Positions 1-7,439 of a stretch of 14,737 nt of DNA are shown here, piece by piece. The DNA lies in NCBI GenBank assembly GCA_023395755.1, contig JAEWYG010000236.1:1-14737 (forward strand), read 5' to 3'. The translations under genes and the position numbers were made by a program. The stretch is from Actinomycetes bacterium (GTDB taxonomy: Bacteria; Actinomycetota; Coriobacteriia; Coriobacteriales; Eggerthellaceae). Under the pieces are notes generated by a model. It saw only the letters and a list, made by a program, of their open reading frames with translations. It was not told where the DNA came from and ran no database searches. Numbering within the stretch: the stretch's first letter is position 1; the number at the start of each line of letters is the position of its first letter.

Positions 1-299
1 AGCCACCAAAATCCATGGGGCTCGATTTGCATGCCTTAATACACGCCCTTTATCCCATATTTGATTGTCAAAGTTCTAGTCAGAAAGTCTCAAAACCTAC
101 TTGACTTCTTATAGCTGGTCTTTCTCCGCAACTATGGTCTTCATTTGGCCTTTATTGTGATACGAGATGCCGTTGCGAGACGGAAACGTACTAAGATGAT
201 GAAGTATTGTATGAAAGGGGTCATACTATGTACGGGAGCGTAAGAGATTGTTTTCCTGATGTTTGTTGTATGCTATTCAAACGCTTGCTAGATTGCCGC
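1..299. other. Non-coding leader region before the aldo/keto reductase operon
   Basis: I see no convincing gene in this stretch. Stops are frequent in all frames and no long reading frame exists on either strand. The only candidate is a 34-codon ORF from ATG 228 to TAG 332, with an AAAGGGG ribosome-binding-like site at 214-220. It runs through the MerR-type promoter that follows and is probably chance. A TTGACT hexamer at 101-106 has no good -10 partner. The regulator expected to act on the downstream promoter is not encoded here and must lie outside the window. Confidence 0.5.
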
Positions 300-330
300 T
301 TGACCTGGAGTGCGCTCCAAGAAGTAGCAT
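300..330 (+). promoter_or_regulatory. MerR-family promoter/operator of the AKR-lar operon
   Basis: The -35 box TTGACC is at 300-305 and the -10 box TAGCAT at 325-330, giving a 19-bp spacer, longer than the usual 17. The spacer begins directly with a dyad, TGGAG-TGCG-CTCCA, at 306-319. A perfect short dyad starting just after the -35 in an over-long 19-bp spacer is the hallmark of promoters untwisted by MerR-family activators (known geometry of merT, zntA and copA promoters). The predicted transcription start, near 336-338, lies about 22 nt before the ATG at 360. That excludes the upstream GTG at 333 as the reductase start. The regulator and its inducer are unknown. Confidence 0.8.
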
Positions 331-359
331 AGGTGCAATACGAGAGAGGATGCCTTTTC

Positions 360-1496
360 ATGACATGCACTTACGCAGATATTCCCAAGCTTGGGTTTGG
401 TCTTATGCGCCTACCTGAAATCGATGTTAATGGTGAGAAAACTATCGATATCGAGCGGGTTAAGCTTATGGTCGACGCCTATATGGATGCAGGCTTTACT
501 TATTTCGACACAGCACGTGGCTATCATGGTGGCAAGTCAGAAGCGGCATTGCGCGAGGCGGTGGTCGAGCGTTATCCCCGCGAATCGTTTCAAGTGGCCA
601 CGAAGTTGCCGGCGTGGATGGCGAAGAGTGCCGAGCATGCGCGGGCTATGTTCGACAAGTCGCTGCGCGAGACGGGCGCTGGCTACTTCGATTTCTTCCT
701 GCTACACAACTTAGGAGAAGACCGTACTCAGCAGTTTGACGAGTGGGGTTTGTGGGATTTCTTGGCTGAGAAAAAGGAAGCGGGACTTATTCGCAACTTG
801 GGTTTTTCTATTCACGACAAGGCTGATGTGTTGAAAAAAGTGCTCACAGCGCACCCCTCAATGGATTTTGTGCAGCTGCAGATAAACTATGCAGATTGGG
901 AAAGCGAGACTATCGAATCGCGCGCATGTTACGAAGTTGCACGCGCCCATGACTTGCCGGTTATTGTGATGGAGCCCATCAAAGGCGGTTCGTTGGTAAA
1001 GCTGCCCGATGCCGCAGTGGAGATATTGCGAGGAGTAAACGCCGAAGAGTCACTTCCGTCGTGGGCGTTACGTTTTGCTGCATCGTTGCCAGGTGTTCTA
1101 ACCGTGCTCTCGGGTATGTCTACCTTGGAACAAGTGCAGGAGAATACGCGTGCTATGACTCGGTTTGAGCCACTGTCCGAGGTGGAGGGCAACGCGCTCG
1201 CTCAAGTGAGAGCCATTTTGGACGGTATTCCTACTGTTCCCTGTACCGATTGTCGTTACTGTCTGAAGTCGTGTCCTCAAAATGTGCGTATTCCTGCAGC
1301 GTTGGCTTCGCTTAATATTCTTACGCTTTATGGTGATGAATATCGCGCGCAGGAGAATTACAATTGGAACGCTTCAGGGGGGCCGGCTTCAAGTTGTATA
1401 GCTTGTGGCATATGCGAAGGAGTATGTCCGCAGCATATCCACATTGTTGATGAGCTGGAACGTGCCGCTGCATTGTTCGAAGGGGTCTCCCAATGA
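360..1496 (+). CDS. Aldo/keto reductase with C-terminal 2x[4Fe-4S] ferredoxin-like domain
   Basis: This is a cytoplasmic oxidoreductase of the COG1453-type aldo/keto reductase family, about 378 residues. The N-terminal TIM barrel shows the catalytic tetrad D50 and Y55 (in FDTARGY), K82 (ATKLP) and H116 (LLHN). The C-terminus carries two CxxCxxCxxxCP motifs, at C295/298/301/305 and C346/349/352/356, which should hold two 4Fe-4S clusters. The substrate cannot be read from the sequence; the clusters suggest electron exchange with a ferredoxin-like partner. I chose ATG 360 over the in-frame GTG 333 for two reasons: an AGAGAGGA ribosome binding site lies at 343-350, and the MerR-type promoter would start transcription after 333. 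It is the first gene of a run with larE, larB and larC, and its stop overlaps the larE start as ATGA. Confidence 0.9.
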   Translation: MTCTYADIPKLGFGLMRLPEIDVNGEKTIDIERVKLMVDAYMDAGFTYFDTARGYHGGKSEAALREAVVERYPRESFQVATKLPAWMAKSAEHARAMFDKSLRETGAGYFDFFLLHNLGEDRTQQFDEWGLWDFLAEKKEAGLIRNLGFSIHDKADVLKKVLTAHPSMDFVQLQINYADWESETIESRACYEVARAHDLPVIVMEPIKGGSLVKLPDAAVEILRGVNAEESLPSWALRFAASLPGVLTVLSGMSTLEQVQENTRAMTRFEPLSEVEGNALAQVRAILDGIPTVPCTDCRYCLKSCPQNVRIPAALASLNILTLYGDEYRAQENYNWNASGGPASSCIACGICEGVCPQHIHIVDELERAAALFEGVSQ

Positions 1497-2254
1497 GTGA
1501 ATGCGTAGCAGGGAAGCGCTGGAAAACCGGTCCAGGTCAGGATGTGGGGGTGGAGCCGCTCGAGGCGTTTTTTGCTCGTATTCCTCGTTTTGCGATAGCA
1601 TTTTCCGGCGGTTGTGATTCGTCGTATCTGGTTGCAGCGGCGCTTGCTGCTGGTTGCGATGTGCGTGCCTATCTGGTGCGCTCGGTATTTCAGCCACCGT
1701 GTGAAATTGAGGATGCCAAGCGCCTGGCCACCGAGAGAGGTCTTGATCTGGCTATTATCGATGCAGACGTATTGACCGAGGATGCGGTCTGTTCGAACCC
1801 TCCCGATCGTTGCTACTGGTGCAAGACCTTCATCTTTTCCACGATTTTAGATCGCATGCGAGAGGATGGCTTTGACGTGCTAGCTGACGGCACAAATACA
1901 TCCGATGACCCGACGCATCGGCCGGGATTTCGCGCACTGGCCGAGCTGGGCGTGATGTCGCCGTTGCGCCGAGCAGGCATGAGTAAAGATGACGTGCGTC
2001 TAGCTTCGCATGACCTAGCGCTGTTCACGGCTGACAAACCCAGTTTTTCGTGCTTGGCGGTACATGTGCCGCAAGGTCGGTATATTACAGCCGAAGAATT
2101 ACATGCCGCCGCCGCTTCGCCCGACGTGGTCGCGCGTGTTGTGGCGCGCAATGCGGCAGTAGGAGCTGCTCTCGATACGGAGTGTAACGATGCGTTTGCT
2201 GCAAGCGAGCGTATGGTTTTGGAACAAAGCACGATGAGGGTGAAGGAGCGGTAA
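1493..2254 (+). CDS. larE: LarE, ATP-dependent sacrificial sulfur insertase for nickel-pincer cofactor
   Basis: LarE adenylates a carboxylate of the pyridinium-dicarboxylate mononucleotide made by LarB and replaces oxygen with sulfur, on the way to the nickel-pincer nucleotide. The PP-loop ATP-pyrophosphatase motif SGGCDSS is at residues 38-44. The family signature DRCYWCK holds C107 and C110, with C100 nearby, and KPSFSCLA holds C187. C187 sits where other LarE proteins carry the sulfur-donating or cluster-binding cysteine (inferred from recalled family motifs, not aligned). The protein has 253 residues against about 275 in characterised LarE. After residue 200 I do not see the usual arginine/histidine-rich RVRHHG-type C-terminal segment, so the tail looks divergent or shortened. 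The start overlaps the reductase stop by 4 nt and the end overlaps the larB start by 1 nt, so translation is likely coupled. Confidence 0.85.
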   Translation: MSECVAGKRWKTGPGQDVGVEPLEAFFARIPRFAIAFSGGCDSSYLVAAALAAGCDVRAYLVRSVFQPPCEIEDAKRLATERGLDLAIIDADVLTEDAVCSNPPDRCYWCKTFIFSTILDRMREDGFDVLADGTNTSDDPTHRPGFRALAELGVMSPLRRAGMSKDDVRLASHDLALFTADKPSFSCLAVHVPQGRYITAEELHAAAASPDVVARVVARNAAVGAALDTECNDAFAASERMVLEQSTMRVKER

Positions 2255-3042
2255 TGGAAGAGCGCGAGATGCGCGCACTGCTGATGGCGGTAGCGGAGGG
2301 CTCGATCGATCCTGATGAAGCTGCCTTATGCTTTAAGACTGCTCCGTTTGCCGATTTGGGCTACGCGAAGGTTGATCATCATCGCGGTATTCGCCAAGGG
2401 TGCGCTGAGGTTATCTATGGGGCGGGTAAGACCTCTGCTCATATTGTTGGCATTGTTTTGAACATGTGGGAGGCAGGACAAAAGCGCGTACTTATCACGC
2501 GGCTTTTACCTGAGGCTGCTGTTGAGGTGGAGAAGCATTTTGTTGCCGCAGATACGTCTCTCGCTGAGGAGTTTTCCTATCACGAGTTGCCGCGGATGGG
2601 CGTGGTGGGTAATGCGCCTGAACCTAGCGGCAATGGTCGCATCGTCATTGCTGCTGCTGGTACGAGTGATCTGTTCGTGGCTGAAGAAGCGGCTCTTACC
2701 GCTGAGATGTTAGGTAATCAGGTGGTGCGTCTCTACGATGTGGGGGTAGCGGGCATTCATCGGTTGCTGGCTCATGCCGACGATATCGCCTCAGCTCAGG
2801 TAATCATTGCGGTAGCGGGTATGGAGGGGGCGTTGGCATCCGTTGTGGGAGGTATGGCATCATGTCCGGTTATTGCCGTGCCTACGAGCGTGGGTTATGG
2901 TGCGTCGTTCGGCGGCGTAGCGGCTCTTCTAGCTATGTTGAACTCGTGTGCGTCGGGTATTTCGGTGGTAAACATCGACAACGGCTTTGGGGCAGGGTAT
3001 CAGGCTTCGGTTATCAACCATTTGCGAGGCTCTTCAACCTGA
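2254..3042 (+). CDS. larB: LarB, nicotinate adenine dinucleotide carboxylase/hydrolase of nickel-pincer cofactor synthesis
   Basis: LarB carries out the first step of nickel-pincer nucleotide synthesis: it carboxylates the pyridinium ring of nicotinic acid adenine dinucleotide and releases AMP. The protein resembles PurE (AIR carboxylase) in its C-terminal half. Hallmarks are all present: AKVDHHRGIRQG (38-49), EVIYGAGKT (52-60), AAGTSD (134-139) with VAEEAALTAE, RLYDVGVAGIHR (159-170), GMEGALASVVGG (189-200), and PTSVGYGASFGG followed by NIDNGFGAGY (240-249). At 262 residues it is full length and the most typical of the three Lar proteins here. It begins on the last base of the larE stop (TAATG) and is followed 20 nt later by larC. 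Confidence 0.93.
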   Translation: MEEREMRALLMAVAEGSIDPDEAALCFKTAPFADLGYAKVDHHRGIRQGCAEVIYGAGKTSAHIVGIVLNMWEAGQKRVLITRLLPEAAVEVEKHFVAADTSLAEEFSYHELPRMGVVGNAPEPSGNGRIVIAAAGTSDLFVAEEAALTAEMLGNQVVRLYDVGVAGIHRLLAHADDIASAQVIIAVAGMEGALASVVGGMASCPVIAVPTSVGYGASFGGVAALLAMLNSCASGISVVNIDNGFGAGYQASVINHLRGSST

Positions 3043-3062
3043 CGCGACTCAAGAGACGATAG

Positions 3063-3632
3063 ATGAGTGGAAAGGTTCTCATGGTTTTTCATTTTGATTT
3101 TACGCGGAATGCTACGCGGCGGTTTATTTTGGCGGAACTGCGCGAGCGCCTTGATGCAACGCAGAGATTGGCGCTTGAAGCGGCGGTTGCGGCAGCGGGA
3201 GTTCCCGAGGGCCATCATCACGACTTGGACGAGGTGTTGAAAACGGTCGATGCGATGGCTGCCAGCACGCGTGTGAAGGACGACATGCGTGGCATTTACC
3301 GCATTCTTGCTCAGGCGGAGGCGACGGCGCACGGGTGCGCCGTCGAGCAGACGCATTTCCATGAGGTGGGTAACGGCGAGGCCGTTCGCTGTGTGGTGGC
3401 TATCTGTATGGCGGTGGAGATGCTCGATCCTGCGTGTATTACGGCCACTTGCGTGCAGACGGGAAGCGGGACGGTGCAGTGCGCCCATGGAGAGCTGCCC
3501 ATTCCGGCTCCAGCGACGGCGGCTATTCTCTCGCTGGGCATCCCGACCTGCGATGACAAGCTGGAAGGCGAGCTCTGCACACCGACGAGTGCGGCGGTTA
3601 TCAAGCATTTCGTCGACGAGTTCGTTGTATAG
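3063..3632 (+). CDS. larC: Short LarC-like protein (N-terminal LarC region only), nickel insertion
   Basis: It is recognised as LarC (COG1641, formerly DUF111) by HHHDLDEV (51-58), HFHEVG (98-103), GSGTVQCAHGELPIPAPAT (134-152) and GELCTPTSAA (169-178). LarC inserts nickel into the dithiolated cofactor using CTP. The protein has only 189 residues against about 400 for a complete LarC. The usual N-terminal DCFSGISGDM-like segment is absent, the residues after HFHEVG (NGEAVRCVV) differ from the usual AVDSIVDI, and the LarC2-like half is missing. In Lactobacillus plantarum, larC1 and larC2 are joined by ribosomal frameshifting, but here the next gene starts 60 nt downstream and no larC2-like sequence follows in any frame. 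Either a compact variant or a remnant. The ribosome binding site before ATG 3063 is weak (AAGAGACG), so coupling to larB is likely. Confidence 0.75.
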   Translation: MSGKVLMVFHFDFTRNATRRFILAELRERLDATQRLALEAAVAAAGVPEGHHHDLDEVLKTVDAMAASTRVKDDMRGIYRILAQAEATAHGCAVEQTHFHEVGNGEAVRCVVAICMAVEMLDPACITATCVQTGSGTVQCAHGELPIPAPATAAILSLGIPTCDDKLEGELCTPTSAAVIKHFVDEFVV

Positions 3633-3642
3633 CGCGCTATAC
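3627..3642. repeat. 16-bp perfect palindrome across the larC stop codon
   Basis: GTATAGCGCGCTATAC is identical to its reverse complement. It contains the larC stop (TAG 3630-3632) and lies about 50 nt before the amidohydrolase start. Its right half includes TATACT (3638-3643), a good -10 box without a clear -35 at 17 bp. It could be an operator for the next gene. It is unlikely to be a terminator because there is no loop and no T-run. Confidence 0.5.
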
Positions 3643-3692
3643 TGGCCTGACGTAAGGTATCGCGCTGCGGCGCTGAAACAAAGGAGGCTGCC

Positions 3693-5006
3693 ATGTCTGT
3701 GTATGCGTTCACGCATGCAACGGTGCTTGATGGTACTGAGAATATGGAGCCGTTGGTTAATGCGACGGTGTGTGTGGAGGATGGCCGTATCGTGGCGGTG
3801 GGCTCGGCGCGTACCACCGTGCCGCCAGCAGGTGCGCGCGAGATTGATCTTGCGGGGGCGTATCTTCTGCCAGGGTTGGTGAACCTGCATGTGCATCTGT
3901 GTGGGTCCGGCAAGCCGATGAGCGCGGGCGGTGCGGGCGACCTTATCGACAAGGTGACGGGCAACCCGTTGGGTCGAAGGTACTTGCGTCACACGCTGCG
4001 CAAGCATGCCCAGCAACAACTTGCCAGCGGCGTGACCACGGTACGCTCGGTGGGAGATCCCGGCTTTGCCGATGTGGAAGTGCGCGATGCCATTATGGCA
4101 GGGAGGTATGTTGGCCCGCGGCTTGTCACGTCGGGCGTTGGGGTAACCGTGCCCGGTGGCCATGGTGCCGGATTGTTTGCACATGTGGCTTCGACGCCTG
4201 AAGAGGCGCGCGACATTGTGCGCACCTGCTTCGCTCGCAACTGCGACCTGGTGAAGCTGTTTATTACGGGTGGCGTGTTTGATGCCGAGCGCGAGGGTGA
4301 GCCTGGTGTACTGCGTATGTCGCCCCAGATCGCGCGCGCAGCATGCGATGAAGCGCGCAAGCTGGGCCTGCGTACGGCCGCACATATTGAGAGCACCGAA
4401 GGCGTGCGCGTGGGTCTTGAAGCTGGCGTCGATACGATTGAGCATGGCGCGCCACTCGATGATAAGTTGGTTGCGTTGTTCAAGAGCAACGGTGCTGGTC
4501 GCACCTCGTCGCTTACCTGCACCATCTCGCCTGCTTTACCGTTTGTGGAGCTGTCGCCCGAAAAGACGCAATCGAGCGAAATTCAGAAGGCGAACGGCCG
4601 CATTGTGTTTGATGGCATAGTCCGTGCTGCGCAGCAGGCGCTTGCCGCAGGCATTCCTGTAGGATTGGGCACCGATTCCTCGTGTCCCTACGTCACTCAG
4701 TACGATATGTGGCGCGAAGTCGTGTACTTCGAGCGTATCGTGGGTGCTTCCCGTTTATGTGCACTACACACGGCAACGTTGGGTAATGCACGCATTCTGG
4801 GATTGGGCAACGAGACGGGTTCGGTCGAGCCGGGCAAAGCGGCCGATCTTATCGTGCTGGACGAGAACCCGCTCGACAACCTTGAGGCCTTGCGCCGGGT
4901 GCGTATGGTTATGGCGCGCGGCCAGCTTAACGAGCGTCCGCAGGTGAAGCATCAGCCCGAATTAGATGCGGAACTGGATAGGTTCTTGCCGGTGTCAGTA
5001 TCTTAA
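3693..5006 (+). CDS. Metal-dependent amidohydrolase (imidazolonepropionase/Xaa-Pro dipeptidase-like)
   Basis: This 437-residue cytoplasmic hydrolase belongs to the amidohydrolase superfamily (COG1228-like, PF01979). The small N- and C-terminal beta-sandwich segments (1-60 and about 370-410, the latter with GSVEPGKAADLIVLD) flank a TIM barrel. Predicted metal ligands are H66 and H68 (NLHVHL), K188 as the carboxylated lysine (LVKLFITGG), H231 (AAHIES), H251 (IEHGAP) and D328 (GTDSS). This arrangement is typical of the binuclear enzymes that cleave Xaa-Pro or Xaa-Arg dipeptides or related cyclic amides; the substrate cannot be told. There is no signal peptide. ATG 3693 has an ideal AAGGAGG site at 3681-3687. 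The strong site, the 60-nt gap and the palindrome suggest it can be expressed separately from the lar genes. Confidence 0.88.
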   Translation: MSVYAFTHATVLDGTENMEPLVNATVCVEDGRIVAVGSARTTVPPAGAREIDLAGAYLLPGLVNLHVHLCGSGKPMSAGGAGDLIDKVTGNPLGRRYLRHTLRKHAQQQLASGVTTVRSVGDPGFADVEVRDAIMAGRYVGPRLVTSGVGVTVPGGHGAGLFAHVASTPEEARDIVRTCFARNCDLVKLFITGGVFDAEREGEPGVLRMSPQIARAACDEARKLGLRTAAHIESTEGVRVGLEAGVDTIEHGAPLDDKLVALFKSNGAGRTSSLTCTISPALPFVELSPEKTQSSEIQKANGRIVFDGIVRAAQQALAAGIPVGLGTDSSCPYVTQYDMWREVVYFERIVGASRLCALHTATLGNARILGLGNETGSVEPGKAADLIVLDENPLDNLEALRRVRMVMARGQLNERPQVKHQPELDAELDRFLPVSVS

Positions 5007-5222
5007 GGAATCTCTTTTTCGCTCGCGTACGGTTTGGCATTCCGCCCGCACCGGATCGGGATTTCATGAATGTTCAACGACATGCCCTCGGACGGCAGGT
5101 TGCCGCTCTGCCGTCGCCTGTTCTGCCGTTCGGATGGGTGCGCGCCCATGTTCGAGTCTGCCGGAGATCGATGCGCTAAGATAACGGTGCGGCAATCGCT
5201 GCCGCGTGAAGGGAGAAGGCAC
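5007..5222. promoter_or_regulatory. Intergenic region before recQ with two GC-rich hairpins
   Basis: No gene is supported here, although the recQ frame stays open back to 5070. GACGGCAG (5091-5098) and CTGCCGTC (5108-5115) form an 8-bp stem with a 9-nt loop. GCGGCA (5189-5194) and TGCCGC (5200-5205) form a 6-bp stem just before the recQ ribosome binding site. Neither is followed by a T-run, so they are not classical terminators. A possible -10 box TAAGAT lies at 5177-5182 without a good -35. I found no actinobacterial LexA-type GAAC-N4-GTTC site, so SOS control is not indicated. Confidence 0.4.
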
Positions 5223-7211
5223 GTGGAGCACGCGGGGAAAGCGCAGCAGACGCTCAAAGAACACTTCGGATATGAGTCGTTTCGGCCCGGTCAACTCGGC
5301 GTAGTCGAAGCTGTGCTGGGTGGGCGGGACGCGCTGGCTGTCATGCCCACTGGCGCGGGAAAATCCGTGTGCTACCAGGTGCCCGGCGTGGTCATGGAGG
5401 GTTTGACCCTTGTTGTGTCGCCGCTCGTGTCGCTTATGGGAGACCAGGTGCGCGCGTTGATTGATGCTGGCATTCGCGGCGCGTATCTCAACTCCACACT
5501 GACACCCGGTCAACAGTCCACTGTGTTGCGCCGCGCGCTCGATAGAGCGTACCAGATCATGTACGTGGCTCCCGAGCGCCTGGCCGACCCGCGTTTCATG
5601 GAATTCGCGCAAGCGGCGTGCATACCGCTTGTCGCGGTCGACGAGGCGCATTGTGTGTCGCAGTGGGGGCAGGACTTCCGCCCTTCGTATCTGACGGTTG
5701 GCGACTTTATCGCTCAGCTGCCTCAGCGCCCTGTCGTTGCGGCGTTCACGGCCACGGCCACGGAGCGTGTGCGACGCGATATCGTGCGGCTGCTCGACCT
5801 GCGCGATCCCTACGAGGTGGTGACTGGTTTCGACCGCCCGAACCTTTACTTCGGCGTCGAACGTATGGAGCCTAAGCGCAAGCTTGCATGGATTGGATCC
5901 TACGCGCTTGAGCATGCTTCCGATAGCGGCATCGTGTACTGCTCCACGCGCAAAGACACCGACAAGGTGCACGCAGCGCTTGTTGCTGCAGGTGTGCGTG
6001 CGGCCCGTTACCATGCTGGCATGTCTGTTGCCGACCGCACCAAGAGCCAGCGTGCGTTCATCTCTGATGACGCACCTGTCATGGTGGCTACGAACGCATT
6101 TGGTATGGGTATCGACAAGTCTAACGTGCGCTACGTCATTCATCACAATATGCCCGGCAGCATTGAAGCCTATTACCAAGAGGCCGGACGTGCGGGACGC
6201 GACGGCGAGCCGTCCACCTGCCTGCTGCTTTGGAGCGACGGCGACGTTTCCACCTGCCGCTTCTTCATCGAACAGGAGTCGGGAAACGAGGAACTTACTG
6301 CGCAAGAGGCAGATGCCGTGCGCGCCTCTCGGCGTCGCTTACTCGATGCGATGACTGGCTACTGCCACACGACGGGCTGTTTGCGCCACTACATCCTGGA
6401 CTACTTTGGCGAAGCTGTTTCATCGGCTTATCAGACGATGGAGCAAGCCGACACGGTGGAAGTTCCCGCTGACAGGGGGAACTTAGTGGCAGAAAAAGTG
6501 GGAACTCTCTGCGCAGGTTGTGCTCATTGCTCCAACTGCGAGGGTACCTACGAAGCGGTGGATGTGACCGATACGGCGCTCTCAGTCATGCGTTGCGTGA
6601 AAGAGTTGCGTGGTCGCTTCGGTAAAGGTGTCGTGACCGACGTACTGCGTGGCTCACAGAGTGTCAAGGTGCTCGAGATGCGCTTGAATGAATCGACCAG
6701 CTACAATACGGTGGACGCCTCGATGTCTCAGGTGAAGGAGATTATCGAGCTGCTGGCTGCTGGCGGCTACCTTTCTATCACGGAGGGAACCTATCCGCTG
6801 GTAGGTCTCGGGCCGCGTGCCCGCGAGGCAGCCGAGGAGGGGTTCTCGCTTTCAATGAAGCGTGTCGCTCGCAAGGCCGAACGCGCGAAGGTTGCTGCGG
6901 GCGGTAGTCGCTCGTTCGGATCTTCCGGTACGGCATCTGCGGTGGGCGAGGCCGATGCCGCTCTGTTCGAGTGCTTGCGCACCCTGCGTAAACGTCTGGC
7001 TGACGAAGCCAGTGTGCCGCCTTATATCGTGTTCTCCGATGCCACGCTGCACGATATGTGCACGAAGAAACCGACTACCGACGACGAGTTCCTTGAAGTA
7101 TCCGGTGTCGGAGCCACTAAGCTTGCCCGTTACGGTGAGGCATTTTTGGCCGAGATCGCCGCCTGTGAGAATGCTGCGGGCGGTAGGGTACGCGATTCTA
7201 GCTTGTGCTGA
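5223..7211 (+). CDS. recQ: ATP-dependent DNA helicase RecQ
   Basis: RecQ is a 3'-5' superfamily 2 helicase that acts in recombination repair and replication-fork processing. Counting from GTG 5223 (662 residues), motif 0 is FGYESFRPGQ (15-24), Walker A MPTGAGKS (41-48), DEAH 140-143 with the aromatic loop SQWGQDFRPSY, motif III AFTATAT (174-180) and motif VI QEAGRAGRDG (319-328). The zinc site uses C386 and CAHCSNC (C433/436/439), with C430 extra; about 30 residues more than in E. coli RecQ separate C386 from the cysteine cluster. The RQC winged helix follows (about 445-540), then an HRDC domain (about 575-650). I chose GTG 5223, not ATG 5070, because GAAGGGAGAAGG precedes it and the protein then starts shortly before motif 0, as in other RecQ. 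It reads as an independent gene. Confidence 0.93.
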   Translation: MEHAGKAQQTLKEHFGYESFRPGQLGVVEAVLGGRDALAVMPTGAGKSVCYQVPGVVMEGLTLVVSPLVSLMGDQVRALIDAGIRGAYLNSTLTPGQQSTVLRRALDRAYQIMYVAPERLADPRFMEFAQAACIPLVAVDEAHCVSQWGQDFRPSYLTVGDFIAQLPQRPVVAAFTATATERVRRDIVRLLDLRDPYEVVTGFDRPNLYFGVERMEPKRKLAWIGSYALEHASDSGIVYCSTRKDTDKVHAALVAAGVRAARYHAGMSVADRTKSQRAFISDDAPVMVATNAFGMGIDKSNVRYVIHHNMPGSIEAYYQEAGRAGRDGEPSTCLLLWSDGDVSTCRFFIEQESGNEELTAQEADAVRASRRRLLDAMTGYCHTTGCLRHYILDYFGEAVSSAYQTMEQADTVEVPADRGNLVAEKVGTLCAGCAHCSNCEGTYEAVDVTDTALSVMRCVKELRGRFGKGVVTDVLRGSQSVKVLEMRLNESTSYNTVDASMSQVKEIIELLAAGGYLSITEGTYPLVGLGPRAREAAEEGFSLSMKRVARKAERAKVAAGGSRSFGSSGTASAVGEADAALFECLRTLRKRLADEASVPPYIVFSDATLHDMCTKKPTTDDEFLEVSGVGATKLARYGEAFLAEIAACENAAGGRVRDSSLC

Positions 7212-7400
7212 GAGTTATTATGTCCCTATAGTGGATGAAAACGTACAAGGTGGCAGGAAGTTAACGATTTGATACATGAATGGAGTTGTATCAGGCTCCA
7301 GGTAAGCTCCAGCTAAGCGTTTATGGGCAAAAAGCGGCTGAGGTATCCGAAATAGCCACCCTGCGTGGTTTTGCATGCAACAAATCGTCTAAAACATGGC
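7212..7400. other. Intergenic region after recQ, no gene seen
   Basis: Short reading frames here run through the terminator that follows and lack ribosome binding sites, so I reject them. Visible structure is a 7-bp inverted repeat, TGATACA (7270-7276) with TGTATCA (7287-7293), and a nearby tandem GCTCCAG repeat at about 7294-7313. No function can be assigned. Confidence 0.4.
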
Positions 7401-7432
7401 AAAAAAGGGAGGTCGCGTGTGACCTCCCTTTT
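7401..7432. terminator. Bidirectional intrinsic terminator between recQ and the minus-strand membrane gene
   Basis: AAAAGGGAGGTC (7403-7414) and GACCTCCCTTTT (7421-7432) form a perfect 12-bp stem with a 6-nt loop (GCGTGT). On the minus strand the A-run 7401-7406 reads as six T right after the stem, 8 nt beyond the stop of the 7440-8345 gene, making a strong terminator for it. On the plus strand four T end the stem, enough for a weaker terminator for recQ. Confidence 0.88.
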
Positions 7433-7439
7433 CCAATCT

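Noticed and set aside
3633..3692. Programmed frameshift joining larC to a larC2, as in Lactobacillus plantarum
   Set aside because: No LarC2-like sequence follows in any frame; the amidohydrolase starts 60 nt after the larC stop with its own strong ribosome binding site.
3000..4445. Long minus-strand open frame (481 codons) opposite larC and the amidohydrolase
   Set aside because: It lies antisense to two genes with clear family motifs, its product is Arg/His/Thr-rich with no recognisable domain, and it has no ribosome binding site. It is a shadow of GC-rich codon use.
5007..5222. SOS (LexA) control of recQ
   Set aside because: No GAAC-N4-GTTC-type box was found in the upstream region.
5064..6305. 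Minus-strand open frame of 413 codons opposite recQ
   Set aside because: recQ is unambiguous here by its helicase motifs; the antisense product is His/Arg-rich and matches nothing I recognise.
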